Origin: Leifsonia sp. 466MF
Lineage (GTDB): Bacteria > Actinomycetota > Actinomycetes > Actinomycetales > Microbacteriaceae
DNA length: 64,000 bases
Direction: 5' to 3'
Assembly (NCBI RefSeq): GCF_900100265.1
Contig: NZ_LT629696.1
Location: 1,798,001-1,862,000 of the forward strand
A model generated the notes under the pieces. It searched no databases. It saw only the letters and a list, made by a program, of their open reading frames with translations, and was not told the origin of the DNA. The position numbers and the translations under genes were made by a program. Below are positions 17,722-26,589 of the stretch, piece after piece (within the stretch, counting starts at the first letter, position 1; each line of letters starts with the position of its first letter).

Positions 17722-19145
17722 GATCTGCTCTCCTGGGTGTGTCGGGTGTCGCGGCGGGAATCGCCGACATCACCGTGGCGGTTGTCGCCATGCCGCGTGT
17801 CGCCGTGGCGGTCGTGCCGCGCAGCGCGGCGGTCGTCGTCGCGGGAGTCGCGCGAGCCGGCGGTCTCGGCGTCCGCCGCGGGGAGCAGGGCGGCATCCCG
17901 CTCGACGATGACGGTCGCGACGTGCTTGTGCCGGCCCTCGATGCGGTCGACCGTGAAGCGCAGGCCGTGCACGGTGACCGCCGAGCCGACCTCGGGCAGG
18001 CGCCCGAGCGCCTTGGTGACGAGACCGCCGACGCTGTCGACGTCCTCCTCCTCGATCTCGGTGTCGAACAGCTCGGCCAGGTCGTCGATCGGGAGCCGGG
18101 TCGCTATGCGGTAGCGGCCCTCCCCGATCGCCTGGATCAGCGCGACCTCGTGGTCGTACTCGTCCGAGATGTCGCCGACCAGCTCCTCGATGAGGTCTTC
18201 GAGGGTGACCAGCCCGGCGATGCCGCCGTACTCGTCCACGACCATCGCGAGGTGGTTCGACTCGCGCTGCATCTGGGCGAGCAGGGCGTCGGCCTTCTGC
18301 GACTCCGGCACGAACAGGGCGGGGCGGGCCAGGTCGCGCACGGTGAGCTCGTCCGCGCCGAGGGGACGCTCGAAGCTCAGCTTCGCCGCATCCCTCAGGT
18401 AGAGGATGCCCACGACTTCGTCCGGGTCGCCGCCGTCGATGACGGGCATGCGCGAGACGCCGGTGCTGAAGAACAGCCCCATCGCCGTGCCGAGACCGGC
18501 GGTGGAGTCGACGGTGATCATGTCCGTGCGCGGGATCATCACCTCGCGCACCACGGTCGCGTTGAACTCGAAGATCGAGTGGATGAGCTCGCGGTCGTCC
18601 TCCTCGAGCACGTCGAACTCGGTCGCCTCGTCGACGATCGACAGCAGCTGCTCCTCGCTCGTCACCGGCGCCGAACGGGCGCGTGACGGCGTGACGCGGT
18701 TGCCGAGGGCGACCAGTCCGCCCGGGATGGGGCCGAGCACCACCCGGACGAAGCGCACGATCGGCGCCGTGAGGCGGAGCAGCAGCGTGGAGTTGGCCCG
18801 GCCGACACTGCGCGGGCTGACGCCGACGAGCACGAACGACACCGCCGTCATGATGAGCGCAGCCAGGATGAGCGAGATCCACCACTGCTCGAAGATCTGC
18901 TCGAAGGCGAGGGTGACCAGGACCGCCGCCGTCGTCTCCGCGATGATGCGGGTGAAGCTGATGGCGTTGAAGTAGGCGCCCGGGTCCTCCGCGATCGCAC
19001 GCAGCGACTTCTTCGCCCGGGAGGTCTCGGCGAGGTCGGCGATGTCGGCGCGCGACTGCACCGCGAGAGCCGAGTCGACGGCAGCCATCAACCCGCCGAA
19101 AGCCACCAGCAGGAACGCGACGATGAAGAACAGCGCCTGCAGCAT
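17718..19145 (-). CDS. CNNM/CorC-family membrane protein with CBS pair
   Basis: 475 residues. DUF21 membrane domain (about 1-150, three to four helices), two CBS domains (about 190-320: EVMIPRTDMITVDSTAG, VVGILYLRDAAKL, ADALLAQMQRESNHLAMVVDEYGGIAGLVTLEDLIEELVGD), and a CorC_HlyC domain. The family includes Mg2+/Co2+ transport or efflux proteins. The last 45 residues are a charged low-complexity tail with imperfect RHGD repeats. The ATG at 19145 starts the first membrane helix (MLQALFFIVAFLLVAFGGL). Lies between ybeY and era, as in other Actinobacteria. Confidence 0.92.
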   Translation of the reverse strand: MLQALFFIVAFLLVAFGGLMAAVDSALAVQSRADIADLAETSRAKKSLRAIAEDPGAYFNAISFTRIIAETTAAVLVTLAFEQIFEQWWISLILAALIMTAVSFVLVGVSPRSVGRANSTLLLRLTAPIVRFVRVVLGPIPGGLVALGNRVTPSRARSAPVTSEEQLLSIVDEATEFDVLEEDDRELIHSIFEFNATVVREVMIPRTDMITVDSTAGLGTAMGLFFSTGVSRMPVIDGGDPDEVVGILYLRDAAKLSFERPLGADELTVRDLARPALFVPESQKADALLAQMQRESNHLAMVVDEYGGIAGLVTLEDLIEELVGDISDEYDHEVALIQAIGEGRYRIATRLPIDDLAELFDTEIEEEDVDSVGGLVTKALGRLPEVGSAVTVHGLRFTVDRIEGRHKHVATVIVERDAALLPAADAETAGSRDSRDDDRRAARHDRHGDTRHGDNRHGDVGDSRRDTRHTQESRS

Positions 19146-19153
19146 CCCGCCCC

Positions 19154-19615
19154 CTACCGCTGTCGGTCGTAGCGCGAGAAGCCGACGAGGATGTCGCGCT
19201 GGATGGCGAACATCTCGCGCTCCTCGGCCGGCTCCGCGTGATCGAAGCCGAGCAGGTGGAGGATGCCGTGCGTGGTGAGCAGCAGCAGCTCGTCCATCAG
19301 CGAGTGGCCGGCCGTCTCGGCCTGCACCTGGGCGACCTGCGGGCACAGCACGACGTCACCGAGCAGACCCGCGGGCGACGGCTCCTCCTCGGTTCCCGGG
19401 CGCAGCTCGTCCATCGGGAAGCTGAGGACGTCCGTCGGGCCGGGCTCGTCCATCCACTGCACGTGCAGCTGCTCCATGGCGGCTTCGTCGACCAGCACGA
19501 TCGCGAGCTCCGCGTCGGGGTGGACGTGGAGGATGTCGAAGGCGTAGCCGGCGAGGCGCTGCAGGGCGGCCTCATCGACCTCGATGGTCGACTCGTTGTT
19601 GATCTCGATGCTCAC
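19154..19615 (-). CDS. ybeY: endoribonuclease YbeY
   Basis: 153-residue zinc-dependent RNase for 16S rRNA 3'-end maturation and ribosome quality control. The metal-binding signature [12 protein letters not shown] is near residues 115-126, preceded by [10 protein letters not shown] and [13 protein letters not shown] start at 19615. Lies 8 bp upstream of the CNNM gene and 7 bp downstream of phoH. Confidence 0.96.
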   Translation of the reverse strand: MSIEINNESTIEVDEAALQRLAGYAFDILHVHPDAELAIVLVDEAAMEQLHVQWMDEPGPTDVLSFPMDELRPGTEEEPSPAGLLGDVVLCPQVAQVQAETAGHSLMDELLLLTTHGILHLLGFDHAEPAEEREMFAIQRDILVGFSRYDRQR

Positions 19616-19622
19616 TGCGGCC

Positions 19623-20714
19623 CTATCGTCGCTTCGGGAGGTGGTCGCGGGGCCCGCCGGAGCGGCGCTCGGCGCGGTTGGCGAACTCGGCCGCCTGCTC
19701 GCGCTCGTAGTGCCGCGCCTGCTGACGCGCGTCGTATTCGGTGTACGCGTCGACGATGCGCCCGACCAGGCTGTGGCGCACCACGTCTTCGCTCGTCAGC
19801 CGCGCGAAGTGGATGTCGTCGATGTCGTTGAGCACCCGTGTCACGAGCCGCAGCCCGCTGGCCGAGTTCGGCAGGTCGATCTGCGTGATGTCGCCGGTGA
19901 CGACCATCTTGGAGTTGAAGCCGAGACGGGTCAGGAACATCTTCATCTGCTCGGGCGTGGTGTTCTGCGCCTCGTCGAGCACGATGAAGGAGTCGTTGAG
20001 GGTGCGGCCGCGCATGTAGGCGAGCGGGGCGACCTCGATGGTGCCTGCCGCCAGCAGCTTCGGGACGAGCTCCGGATCCATCATCTCGTTGAGCGCGTCG
20101 TACAGCGGGCGCAGGTACGGATCGATCTTGTCGGTCAGCGTGCCGGGCAGGTAGCCGAGCCGCTCGCCCGCCTCGACGGCCGGACGCGTCAGGATGATCC
20201 GGTTGACCTCCTTGCGCTGCAGCGCCTGGACGGCCTTCGCCATCGCGAGGTACGTCTTGCCGGTTCCGGCAGGGCCGATCCCGAAGACGATCGTGTTGTG
20301 GTCGATCGCGTCGACGTACTGGCTCTGACCGAGCGTCTTCGGGCGGATGCTCTTGCCGCGCGCCGTCAGGATGGCCTGGCCGAGCACGTCGGACGGGCTC
20401 AGGTTGAGGTCGGTGCCGAGCATCCGGGCGGAACTCGTCACCTCGGCGGGCGACAGGTCTTGCCCGTTGCGCACCATCTGGAGCAGCTCCTCCACGAGCC
20501 GTTGCGCCTCGGCCACCTGGCCGGCGTCGCCGCTCAGGGCGATCTCGTTGCCGCGCACGTGGACGCTGACGAGCGGATACTGCCGTTCCAGCGTGGTGAG
20601 CAGGCGATCCTGGGGTCCGAGAAGACGGACCATCTGCACGCCGTCGACGCTCAGGCGCACCTCGGCGCCGTCGCCCGGAGTCGCTCCGGAGGCGGTGGAT
20701 TCGCTAGAGGGCAA
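19623..20714 (-). CDS. phoH: PhoH-like ATPase (YbeZ family)
   Basis: 363-residue PhoH/YbeZ protein, an ATPase linked to RNA metabolism and to YbeY. Walker [14 protein letters not shown] (about 140-152), [27 protein letters not shown], Walker [22 protein letters not shown] and [12 protein letters not shown]. The TTG at 20714 puts 11 bp inside the HIT stop region, consistent with coupling; a later start is possible. The last 20 residues are basic. Confidence 0.94.
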   Translation of the reverse strand: MPSSESTASGATPGDGAEVRLSVDGVQMVRLLGPQDRLLTTLERQYPLVSVHVRGNEIALSGDAGQVAEAQRLVEELLQMVRNGQDLSPAEVTSSARMLGTDLNLSPSDVLGQAILTARGKSIRPKTLGQSQYVDAIDHNTIVFGIGPAGTGKTYLAMAKAVQALQRKEVNRIILTRPAVEAGERLGYLPGTLTDKIDPYLRPLYDALNEMMDPELVPKLLAAGTIEVAPLAYMRGRTLNDSFIVLDEAQNTTPEQMKMFLTRLGFNSKMVVTGDITQIDLPNSASGLRLVTRVLNDIDDIHFARLTSEDVVRHSLVGRIVDAYTEYDARQQARHYEREQAAEFANRAERRSGGPRDHLPKRR

Positions 20715-21072
20715 GGCTTCCTTCCTCGAGGCCCGGGCCGTCGCCCGGCGCGCTCAGTACGTGTGCGTGGACGTGGAACACGGTCTGACCCGCGCGCTCG
20801 CCCGTGTTGAAGACAAGACGGAAGTCGCCGTCGCCGAACTCGTCGGCGAGCCGCTTCGACGTCGCGACCAGTTCGGCCAGCAGCTCGGGGTCGCCGGCCG
20901 CCAGCTCGGCGACGTCTCGGTACTGCTCCGTCTTGGGCACGACGAGGAGGTGCACGGGGGCCTTCGGCGCGATGTCGCGGAACGCGATCAGGCGTTCCGA
21001 GTCGTACACCACGTCGGCCGGGATCTCGCCCGCGATGATGCGGGAGAAGATCGAACGCTCCGTCTCTGCCAT
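20704..21072 (-). CDS. HIT-family nucleotide-binding hydrolase
   Basis: 122 residues with the histidine triad FHVHAHVL near the C-terminus, and CIFSRI-like IFSRIIAGEIPADVVYDSERLIAFRDIAPKAPVHLLVVP at the N-terminus. HINT-type proteins hydrolyse purine nucleoside phosphoramidates. The usual N-terminal zinc cysteine is replaced (SIFSRI). A TAGGAT box lies 6 nt before the ATG, so the phoH-ybeY-CNNM-era genes can also be read from an internal leaderless promoter. Confidence 0.92.
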   Translation of the reverse strand: MAETERSIFSRIIAGEIPADVVYDSERLIAFRDIAPKAPVHLLVVPKTEQYRDVAELAAGDPELLAELVATSKRLADEFGDGDFRLVFNTGERAGQTVFHVHAHVLSAPGDGPGLEEGSLAL

Positions 21073-21078
21073 ACCCCT

Positions 21079-21084
21079 ATCCTA
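21079..21084 (-). promoter_or_regulatory. -10 box (TAGGAT) of HIT-phoH transcript
   Basis: TAGGAT, 6 nt before the ATG at 21072; predicts a leaderless mRNA. Confidence 0.5.
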
Positions 21085-21131
21085 TTCGCCCCCTCCGACG
21101 CTCGGCCGAGTCCGTCCCCTTGGCCGTCCGC

Positions 21132-21203
21132 CCACCGTCGAGTCCGCGAACTTTGCACACGAAACCCCCTCAGAGCGTGCAAAGTTTGCGGACTCGACGG
21201 TGG
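21132..21203. repeat. long palindrome with 27-bp arms between rsmE and HIT genes
   Basis: Left arm 21132-21158 and right arm 21177-21203 are reverse complements over 27 bp with one mismatch (a possible G-U pair); the loop is 18 nt. The core reads GAGTCCGC-AACTTTGCAC. No U-tract. Placed directly after the rsmE stop on the transcribed strand, so it could terminate or process the hrcA operon transcript. Confidence 0.9.
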
Positions 21204-21224
21204 GGGTGAGTGCGCGGGGTGGGG

Positions 21225-21953
21225 TCACCAGCGGTGGAGGGATGCGTTGAGGACGGCGAGGGCGGCGGGGCCGGCGGTCGAGGTGCGGAGCACCGTGGAG
21301 CCCAGGCGCACGAGTTCGGCGCCCGCGTCGCGGAAAGCGGCCAGCTCCTGCGGCGCGATCCCGCCCTCCGGACCGACAACGAGCACCAGGTCGCGGCCGT
21401 CCGGCGCGACCGCGGTCAGCGGCTCGGTCGCATCCGGCTCGAGGACAAGCACTCGCGCCGACGCCGCCAGCGCAGCGACCTGCTTCGTCGTCGCCAGCTC
21501 GCCGACCTCGGGCGTCCAGGCGCGGATCGACTGCTTGGCAGCTTCCCGCACGATCGTCGCCCAGCGCTCCCGGCCCTTCGCGACTTTGGCGCCCTCCCAG
21601 CGCGACACGGATCGGGATGCGGCCCACGGCACCACCGCATCCACACCGAGCTCCGTCGCGGCCTGGATCGCGAGCTCATCCCGGTCGCCCTTGGCGAGCG
21701 CCTGCACCAGCGTGATCGTCGGGGTCTCACGCTCGACGCGCGACACCGACTCGACGTCGATCGTCAGCTCGGTGTTCGTCGAGACGAGCACCTCGCCCGA
21801 CGCGACGAGCCCGCGGCCGTTGCCGATGAGCACCGACTCCCCCGGTCGCGTGCGGTTCACGGTCGCGGCGTGCTTCGCTTCGGCGCCGGTCAGCGACAGC
21901 CGGGAGCCGACCTCGACGTCGTCGAGGTCCTCACGCAGGTAGAGGGACGCCAT
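21225..21953 (-). CDS. rsmE: 16S rRNA (uracil-1498-N3)-methyltransferase
   Basis: 242-residue SPOUT methyltransferase that methylates U1498 of 16S rRNA with SAM. N-terminal PUA-like part (ASLYLREDLDDVEVGSRLSLTGAEAKHAATVNRTRPGE, counted in pieces), catalytic SPOUT knot with VQALAKGDRDELAIQAATELGV, VVGPEGGIAPQEL and the C-terminal LRTSTAGPAALAVLNA. 6 bp downstream of dnaJ, thus in the HrcA-controlled operon. Confidence 0.95.
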   Translation of the reverse strand: MASLYLREDLDDVEVGSRLSLTGAEAKHAATVNRTRPGESVLIGNGRGLVASGEVLVSTNTELTIDVESVSRVERETPTITLVQALAKGDRDELAIQAATELGVDAVVPWAASRSVSRWEGAKVAKGRERWATIVREAAKQSIRAWTPEVGELATTKQVAALAASARVLVLEPDATEPLTAVAPDGRDLVLVVGPEGGIAPQELAAFRDAGAELVRLGSTVLRTSTAGPAALAVLNASLHRW

Positions 21954-21959
21954 GACCCG

Positions 21960-23075
21960 CTAGAGGTTCAGGAAACGGTCGCGCAGCTTCGCGAACAGCC
22001 CCTGCTGGAACCGGGCCAGCGACGGCTCCGGACCCTTATGGGCTGCGGCGAACTTCTTGATCAGGTCCTTCTCCTTGTGGTCGAGCTTCGTCGGAGTGAC
22101 CACCTGGATGCCGACCCGGAGGTCGCCGCGGCCGGTGCCGCGGAGGTGCGTGATCCCGCGGTCCTTCACCGTGATGATGTCGGCGGACTGCGTGCCGGGC
22201 TTGAGCTCGAGTCGGATCTCGCCGTCGAGTGCCTTCACTGTCGCGGTCGTTCCGAGGATCGCATCCGTCATCGACAGCTCCAGCGTGCAGAGCAGGTCGT
22301 CGCCGTCGCGGCTGAAGACGTCGTGGTGCTTGACCTTGATCTCGAGGTAGAGGTCGCCGTTGGGGCCGCCGGCCGGGCCGGCCTCGCCGCTGCCCGGCAT
22401 CTGCAGCCGCAGGCCGGTGTCGACGCCCGCGGGGATGTCGACCGGGACGGTCCGACGGGCGCGCACGCGACCCTGCCCCTGGCAGGTGACGCACGGCGTG
22501 GCGATGACGGTGCCGTAGCCGCGGCAGGTGCCGCAGGGACTCGACGTCATCACGTTGCCGAGCAGCGACCGGACGGAGCGCTGGATGCTGCCCGTGCCGT
22601 GACAGATGTCGCAGGTCACCGGCTGCGTGCCCGGCTGGCAGCACGAGCCGTTGCAGGTCTCGCAGACGACGGCCGTGTCGACCTCGAGGTCGCGGTGGGT
22701 GCCGAAGATGACCTCGTCGAGGTCGACCTCGACGCGCAGCAGGGCGTCCTGTCCGCGCTCCCGGCGGGACCGGGGACCCCGGCTCGCACCGCCGCCTCCG
22801 CCGAAGAACGTCTCGAAGATGTCGCTGAAGCCGGCGAAGTCGGCTCCGCCAGCGCCTCCACCGAAGCCGCCGGAGCCGCCCAGGTCGTACTGCTGCCGCT
22901 GCTGCGGGTCGCTGAGCACGTCGTACGCGTGCGTGACGAGCTTGAAGCGCTCCTGCGCCTCGGCGCTGGGATTCACGTCCGGGTGGAGCTCGCGCGCCAG
23001 CCGGCGGTAGGCCTTCTTGATCTCATCGGGGCTGGCGTCGCGCTCGACGCCGAGGACTTCGTAGTGGTCGGCCAC
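21960..23075 (-). CDS. dnaJ: chaperone protein DnaJ (DnaJ2 type)
   Basis: 371 residues. J domain 1-66 with HPD ([17 protein letters not shown]), Gly/Phe-rich linker with FGGG repeats (70-100), zinc domain with four cysteine motifs ([32 protein letters not shown]), and C-terminal peptide-binding domains. The first motif has Cys in place of the usual final Gly and is followed by another Cys. DnaJ beside HrcA is the second actinobacterial DnaJ, separate from the dnaK operon copy. GTG start. Confidence 0.96.
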   Translation of the reverse strand: MADHYEVLGVERDASPDEIKKAYRRLARELHPDVNPSAEAQERFKLVTHAYDVLSDPQQRQQYDLGGSGGFGGGAGGADFAGFSDIFETFFGGGGGASRGPRSRRERGQDALLRVEVDLDEVIFGTHRDLEVDTAVVCETCNGSCCQPGTQPVTCDICHGTGSIQRSVRSLLGNVMTSSPCGTCRGYGTVIATPCVTCQGQGRVRARRTVPVDIPAGVDTGLRLQMPGSGEAGPAGGPNGDLYLEIKVKHHDVFSRDGDDLLCTLELSMTDAILGTTATVKALDGEIRLELKPGTQSADIITVKDRGITHLRGTGRGDLRVGIQVVTPTKLDHKEKDLIKKFAAAHKGPEPSLARFQQGLFAKLRDRFLNL

Positions 23076-23132
23076 GTGGGGCTGTTCCTTCTTCTTTCGT
23101 CGCGAGTGGTGATCGTCGGATGCTGGTGCGGC

Positions 23133-24155
23133 CTACTGGTCGCCGAGCAGCCGGGAGAGGTAGCGGGCGACCGCGCGGACGGCGGCCATGTTGCCCGAGT
23201 AGTCCATGCGGAGCGGTCCGAGGAGCCCGACGCGGGCCACATCCGATCCCGCCGCACTGTAACCGCTGGAGAGCACGGATGCTTCCGTCAGCCCGAAACC
23301 GGCGTTCTCGCGGCCGATGCTGACGGCGACGCCGTGCTGGTCGGTGGCCATCTCGTCGAACAGCCGGAGCAGGACGACCTGCTCCTCGATCGCCTCGAGG
23401 ACCGGGGTGATGGTTCCGGGGAAGTCGAGCTCGGTGCGCACCAGGTTCGCCGCGCCTGCCATGACCAGCTTCTCCTGCCGGTTGGCCGCGATCTGGTCGA
23501 GGAGCGCACTCGCCACGGGCTCCACCAGGGCGCGCGTGCGCTCCGTGAGGGCATCGGGCAGTTCGCGCAGCCGGGTGGCGGCCTCCGCCAGGGTCAGGCC
23601 CGCCGCAGCGCCGTTGATCGCGCCGCGGATCTCGGCCACATCCTCATCGCTCAGGTCGGTCGGGAGCTCGATCACGCGCTGCTCGACGGCGCCGGAATCG
23701 GTGATGAGCACGCTGAGCAGGCGGTGCGAGGCGAGAGCGACCAGCTCGATGTGGCGGATGCGCGAGCGCGCGACCGACGGATACTGCACCAGCGCGACCT
23801 GGTTGGTCAGCTGGGAGAGCAGCCGGACGGTGCGCGAGAGCACATCGTCGAGGTCGACCGACTGGCCAAGGAACGTCTCGATCGCGGTGCGCTGGGCCGA
23901 GGTGAGCGGCCGCATCTCCGCCAGGTGGTCGACGAAGAGGCGGTAGCCCTTGTCGGTGGGGACGCGCCCGGAGGACGTGTGCGGAGCCGCGATCAGCTCC
24001 TCTTCCTCCAGCAGCGCCATGTCGTTGCGGATCGTCGCGGCGGACACTCCGAAGGAATGGCGCTCGACGATGCTCTTCGAACCGACCGGCTCGCGCGACG
24101 CCACGTAGTCCTGGACGATGACGCGCAACACTTCGAGGCTGCGTTCCGAGACCAT
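23133..24155 (-). CDS. hrcA: heat-inducible transcription repressor HrcA
   Basis: 340 residues: N-terminal winged helix (RSLEVLRVIVQDYVASREPVGSKSIVERHSFGVSAATIRNDMALLEEEELI..., given in pieces: positions 4-60) and a GAF-like core with SSGRVPTDKGYRLFVDHL. Represses class I heat-shock genes by binding CIRCE; folding is aided by GroEL. The ATG at 24155 follows GGGAGGCGGAG. A CIRCE element 21 bp upstream overlaps its own transcription start, so the hrcA-dnaJ-rsmE operon is autoregulated. Confidence 0.96.
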   Translation of the reverse strand: MVSERSLEVLRVIVQDYVASREPVGSKSIVERHSFGVSAATIRNDMALLEEEELIAAPHTSSGRVPTDKGYRLFVDHLAEMRPLTSAQRTAIETFLGQSVDLDDVLSRTVRLLSQLTNQVALVQYPSVARSRIRHIELVALASHRLLSVLITDSGAVEQRVIELPTDLSDEDVAEIRGAINGAAAGLTLAEAATRLRELPDALTERTRALVEPVASALLDQIAANRQEKLVMAGAANLVRTELDFPGTITPVLEAIEEQVVLLRLFDEMATDQHGVAVSIGRENAGFGLTEASVLSSGYSAAGSDVARVGLLGPLRMDYSGNMAAVRAVARYLSRLLGDQ

Positions 24156-24175
24156 CTCCGCCTCCCGTCGACCGT

Positions 24176-24202
24176 TTAGCACTCGCTCTTCCTGAGTGCC
24201 AA
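24176..24202. promoter_or_regulatory. CIRCE operator upstream of hrcA
   Basis: TTAGCACTC - 9 nt - GAGTGCCAA. Matches the TTAGCACTC-N9-GAGTGCTAA consensus with a single change in the second arm. It lies between the hrcA -10 box and the hrcA start codon. Confidence 0.95.
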
Positions 24203-24207
24203 TCCTA
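24202..24207 (-). promoter_or_regulatory. -10 box (TAGGAT) of hrcA operon
   Basis: TAGGAT immediately upstream of CIRCE on the minus strand, so HrcA bound at CIRCE would cover the transcription start. Confidence 0.55.
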
Positions 24208-24315
24208 CCGCGTCGAAACGCGGCGCGGATGATTGCTGCCTGTGACACGGCCGCAGTACCGTATGCTCACCGGTTCGACGCACCGTCGCAGCCGATCACG
24301 AAAGGGTTCCGCCGA

Positions 24316-24828
24316 ATGACCGACCCGAACCAGCCGACCGACCCTGCGGGTGGGGTTCCCCCGCAGCAGCCCGGCGGAGTTCCGCCCCAGCAGCCCTACT
24401 CCAACGTCCCTCCCCAGCAGCCGTACGGCCAGCCCGCCGGGCAGCAGCCGTACGCCGCCGCACCCGCCGCCCCGCTCGACGCCGCGCAGGACAAGCAGTG
24501 GGCCGCCTTCGCTCACCTCGGCGGCATCCTCTGGATCCTCCCGTCGCTGATCATCTGGCTCGTGTTCAAGGACCGCGGCCGCCTCACCAACCAGGAGGCC
24601 AAGGAGGCCCTCAACTGGCAGATCACGTGGATCATCGCCTGGGTGGCCTCGCAGATCATCGGCGTGATCATCGGCAGCTTCACCTACGGGATCGGCTACC
24701 TGCTGTTCGGCCTGCTCATCCCGTGGGCGCTGTACATCATCAACCTCGTGTTCTCGATCCTCGGCTTCGTCCGCGTGAACAGCGGAGGCACGTACCGCTA
24801 CCCGGTGAACTTCCGCTTCATCAAGTAA
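24316..24828 (+). CDS. DUF4870 membrane protein, Pro/Gln-rich N-terminus
   Basis: 170 residues. A proline/glutamine-rich tail with repeated PPQQP(Y/G) units (1-50) precedes a DUF4870 domain (about 55-165): AFAHLGGILWILPSLIIWLVFKDRGRLTNQEAKEALNWQ and three to four hydrophobic helices, ending FRFIK. Function unknown. The ATG at 24316 is chosen over an upstream one because the proline-rich tail of the paralogue at 24956 begins the same way. Divergent from hrcA. Confidence 0.85.
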   Translation: MTDPNQPTDPAGGVPPQQPGGVPPQQPYSNVPPQQPYGQPAGQQPYAAAPAAPLDAAQDKQWAAFAHLGGILWILPSLIIWLVFKDRGRLTNQEAKEALNWQITWIIAWVASQIIGVIIGSFTYGIGYLLFGLLIPWALYIINLVFSILGFVRVNSGGTYRYPVNFRFIK

Positions 24829-24844
24829 GTCCCGCCAGGCGGCA

Positions 24845-24920
24845 TTCGGCCCCCAGCCGGGCGTCGGCGCGTTCAGGCTCTTTTCAGCCTGCGCCCCCGC
24901 GCCCTAGGCTGGGGGCCGAA
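24845..24920. promoter_or_regulatory. nested inverted repeats between the two DUF4870 genes
   Basis: Outer arms 24845-24858 and 24907-24920 are perfect over 14 bp (TTCGGCCCCCAGCC). Inside them CAGGCT (24874-24879) pairs with AGCCTG (24886-24891) over a CTTTTC loop. The inner hairpin could terminate the first gene, while a TAGGCT hexamer in the right outer arm could be the -10 of the second. Confidence 0.55.
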
Positions 24921-24955
24921 CACGTCCATCCCCAGCTCTTGAGGAGAACCGCGCC

Positions 24956-25339
24956 ATGTCCGCGACACCCCCGCCGCCGCCACCCCAGCAGCCTTACGGA
25001 GGCGGCGCGCAGCAGCTCAGCCCCGCCGACGAGAAGCTCTGGGCGACGCTCGTCCAGATCGGCGGTATCCTGTTCAACTGGATCCCGGCGCTCATCGGCT
25101 ACCTGGTGCTGAAGGACCGCGGGCCGTTCGTCCGCGCCCACACCGCCACCGCGCTGAACTTCCAGATCACCATCTTCATCGCGTACGTCGTCGGCGGCCT
25201 GCTCTCGATCGTCTTCATCGGGATCTTCGTCATCCTCGCCGCGTGGGTGCTCAACATCGTGTTCAGCATCATCGCGGCCGTGAAGGCCAACCAGGGCGAG
25301 TACTACACGTACCCGATCGCCATCCGGTTCGTCAGCTAG
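24956..25339 (+). CDS. DUF4870 membrane protein (paralogue of the preceding gene)
   Basis: 127 residues: short proline-rich tail (1-17), then DUF4870 with LWATLVQIGGILFNWIPALIGYLVLKDRGPFVRAHTATALNFQI... (in pieces, 25-70) and two to three further helices, ending in YTYPIAIRFVS. Clearly paralogous to the gene at 24316 (same KDRG and PxxxRF ends). ATG preceded by GAGGAG. Likely a small membrane protein of unknown function. Confidence 0.86.
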   Translation: MSATPPPPPPQQPYGGGAQQLSPADEKLWATLVQIGGILFNWIPALIGYLVLKDRGPFVRAHTATALNFQITIFIAYVVGGLLSIVFIGIFVILAAWVLNIVFSIIAAVKANQGEYYTYPIAIRFVS

Positions 25340-25353
25340 ACGCGACGCACCTC

Positions 25354-26589
25354 TCAGGCGGCCTCGTCCGCCAGCAGCCGCCGCACCACCGCGTCGGCCA
25401 GGAGCCGCCCCCGCAGGGTCAGAACGATCGATCCGCGGAGGGCGGCCCTTCCGTCCACCAGACCGTCGGCGATCAGACCGGGCACCTCGTGCCGGCCCGC
25501 CTCTCCCAGTTCGGCCGTGCGAAGCCCGTCGCGGATGCGCGAGAGCAGCAGCACCCGCTCCACCCGCCGAGTCTCGGCGTCGAGTGTCTCCCGGCCCGCT
25601 GCGGGCGACTCCCCCGCCAGCACGCGCTGTGCGTAGGCCGCGGGGTGCTTCACGTTCCACCAGCGGACGCCGCCGACGTGGCTGTGCGCCCCGGGTCCGA
25701 TGCCCCACCAGTCGTGGCCGAGCCAGTAGGCGAGATTGTGGCGGGACCGGTGGGATGCGTCGGTCGCCCAGTTGCTGACCTCGTACCACTCGTAGCCGGC
25801 GTCGGAGAGGCGCGTGTCCGCCAGCTCGTACATGTCGGCTTCGAGGTCGTCGTCGGGCTCCGGCACCTGCCCGGAGCGGATCTGTCGCGCCAGCTTGGTG
25901 CCCTGCTCGACGATCAGCGCGTAGGCGGACAGGTGGTCCGGCTCGCAAGCGAGGGCGGTGTCCAGGCTGCGCGACCAGTCGTCGAGCGACTCCCCCGGCG
26001 TCCCATAGATCAGGTCGAGACTGACCTGCAGGCCGGCTTCACGCGCCCAGCCGACCACCAGCGGGATGCGAGCAGGGTCGTGCGTGCGCTCCAGCGTCTC
26101 CAGCACGTGCGGGACGGCGGACTGCATCCCGAACGACACCCGGGTGAACCCGGCGTCGGCGAGTCGCTGCAGGTCGTCCGCATCCACGGAGTCCGGATTG
26201 GCCTCGGTGGTGACCTCGGCGCCGTCGGCGAGACCCCACGCGTCGCGCACGGCGCCGAGCATCGCGGCGAGGTCGCCGGGCGGAAGCAACGTCGGCGTCC
26301 CGCCGCCGAAGAACACCGTCGACACCGTGCGGTCGGGCACGCCGCTCGCGCGCAGGGCATCGGCGGCGAACGCCACCTCGCGCACTGCATGACCCGCGTA
26401 GTCCGACTGCGACACTCCGCGGAGCTCGGTAGCCGTGTACGTGTTGAAATCGCAGTAGCCGCAGCGCACCCGGCAGAACGGGACGTGCAGGTAGACGCCG
26501 AAGTCGCGTTCGTGCGCGCCGTCGGCGGCGGTCGCGGGCAGCAGGCCGTCGGCCGGCGCGGGGTCGCCGATCGGGAGGACGCTCGGCAT
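25354..26589 (-). CDS. hemW: heme chaperone HemW (CPO-like radical SAM)
   Basis: 411 residues. Radical-SAM cluster CRVRCGYCDF (Cys39, Cys43, Cys46) following YLHVPF, then FFGGGTPTLL, TTEANPDS, RVSFGMQS, DLIYGTPGES, and a HemN_C domain at the C-terminus. HemW transfers heme in bacteria and was often misnamed coproporphyrinogen oxidase; the missing fourth Cys of true HemN supports HemW. Its ATG overlaps the stop of the DUF1990 gene by one base. Confidence 0.93.
   Translation of the reverse strand: MPSVLPIGDPAPADGLLPATAADGAHERDFGVYLHVPFCRVRCGYCDFNTYTATELRGVSQSDYAGHAVREVAFAADALRASGVPDRTVSTVFFGGGTPTLLPPGDLAAMLGAVRDAWGLADGAEVTTEANPDSVDADDLQRLADAGFTRVSFGMQSAVPHVLETLERTHDPARIPLVVGWAREAGLQVSLDLIYGTPGESLDDWSRSLDTALACEPDHLSAYALIVEQGTKLARQIRSGQVPEPDDDLEADMYELADTRLSDAGYEWYEVSNWATDASHRSRHNLAYWLGHDWWGIGPGAHSHVGGVRWWNVKHPAAYAQRVLAGESPAAGRETLDAETRRVERVLLLSRIRDGLRTAELGEAGRHEVPGLIADGLVDGRAALRGSIVLTLRGRLLADAVVRRLLADEAA

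Noticed and set aside
21210..24179. Long plus-strand open frame opposite rsmE, dnaJ and hrcA
   Set aside because: Antisense shadow of three well-supported genes; low-complexity Arg/Val/Asp composition and no family motif.
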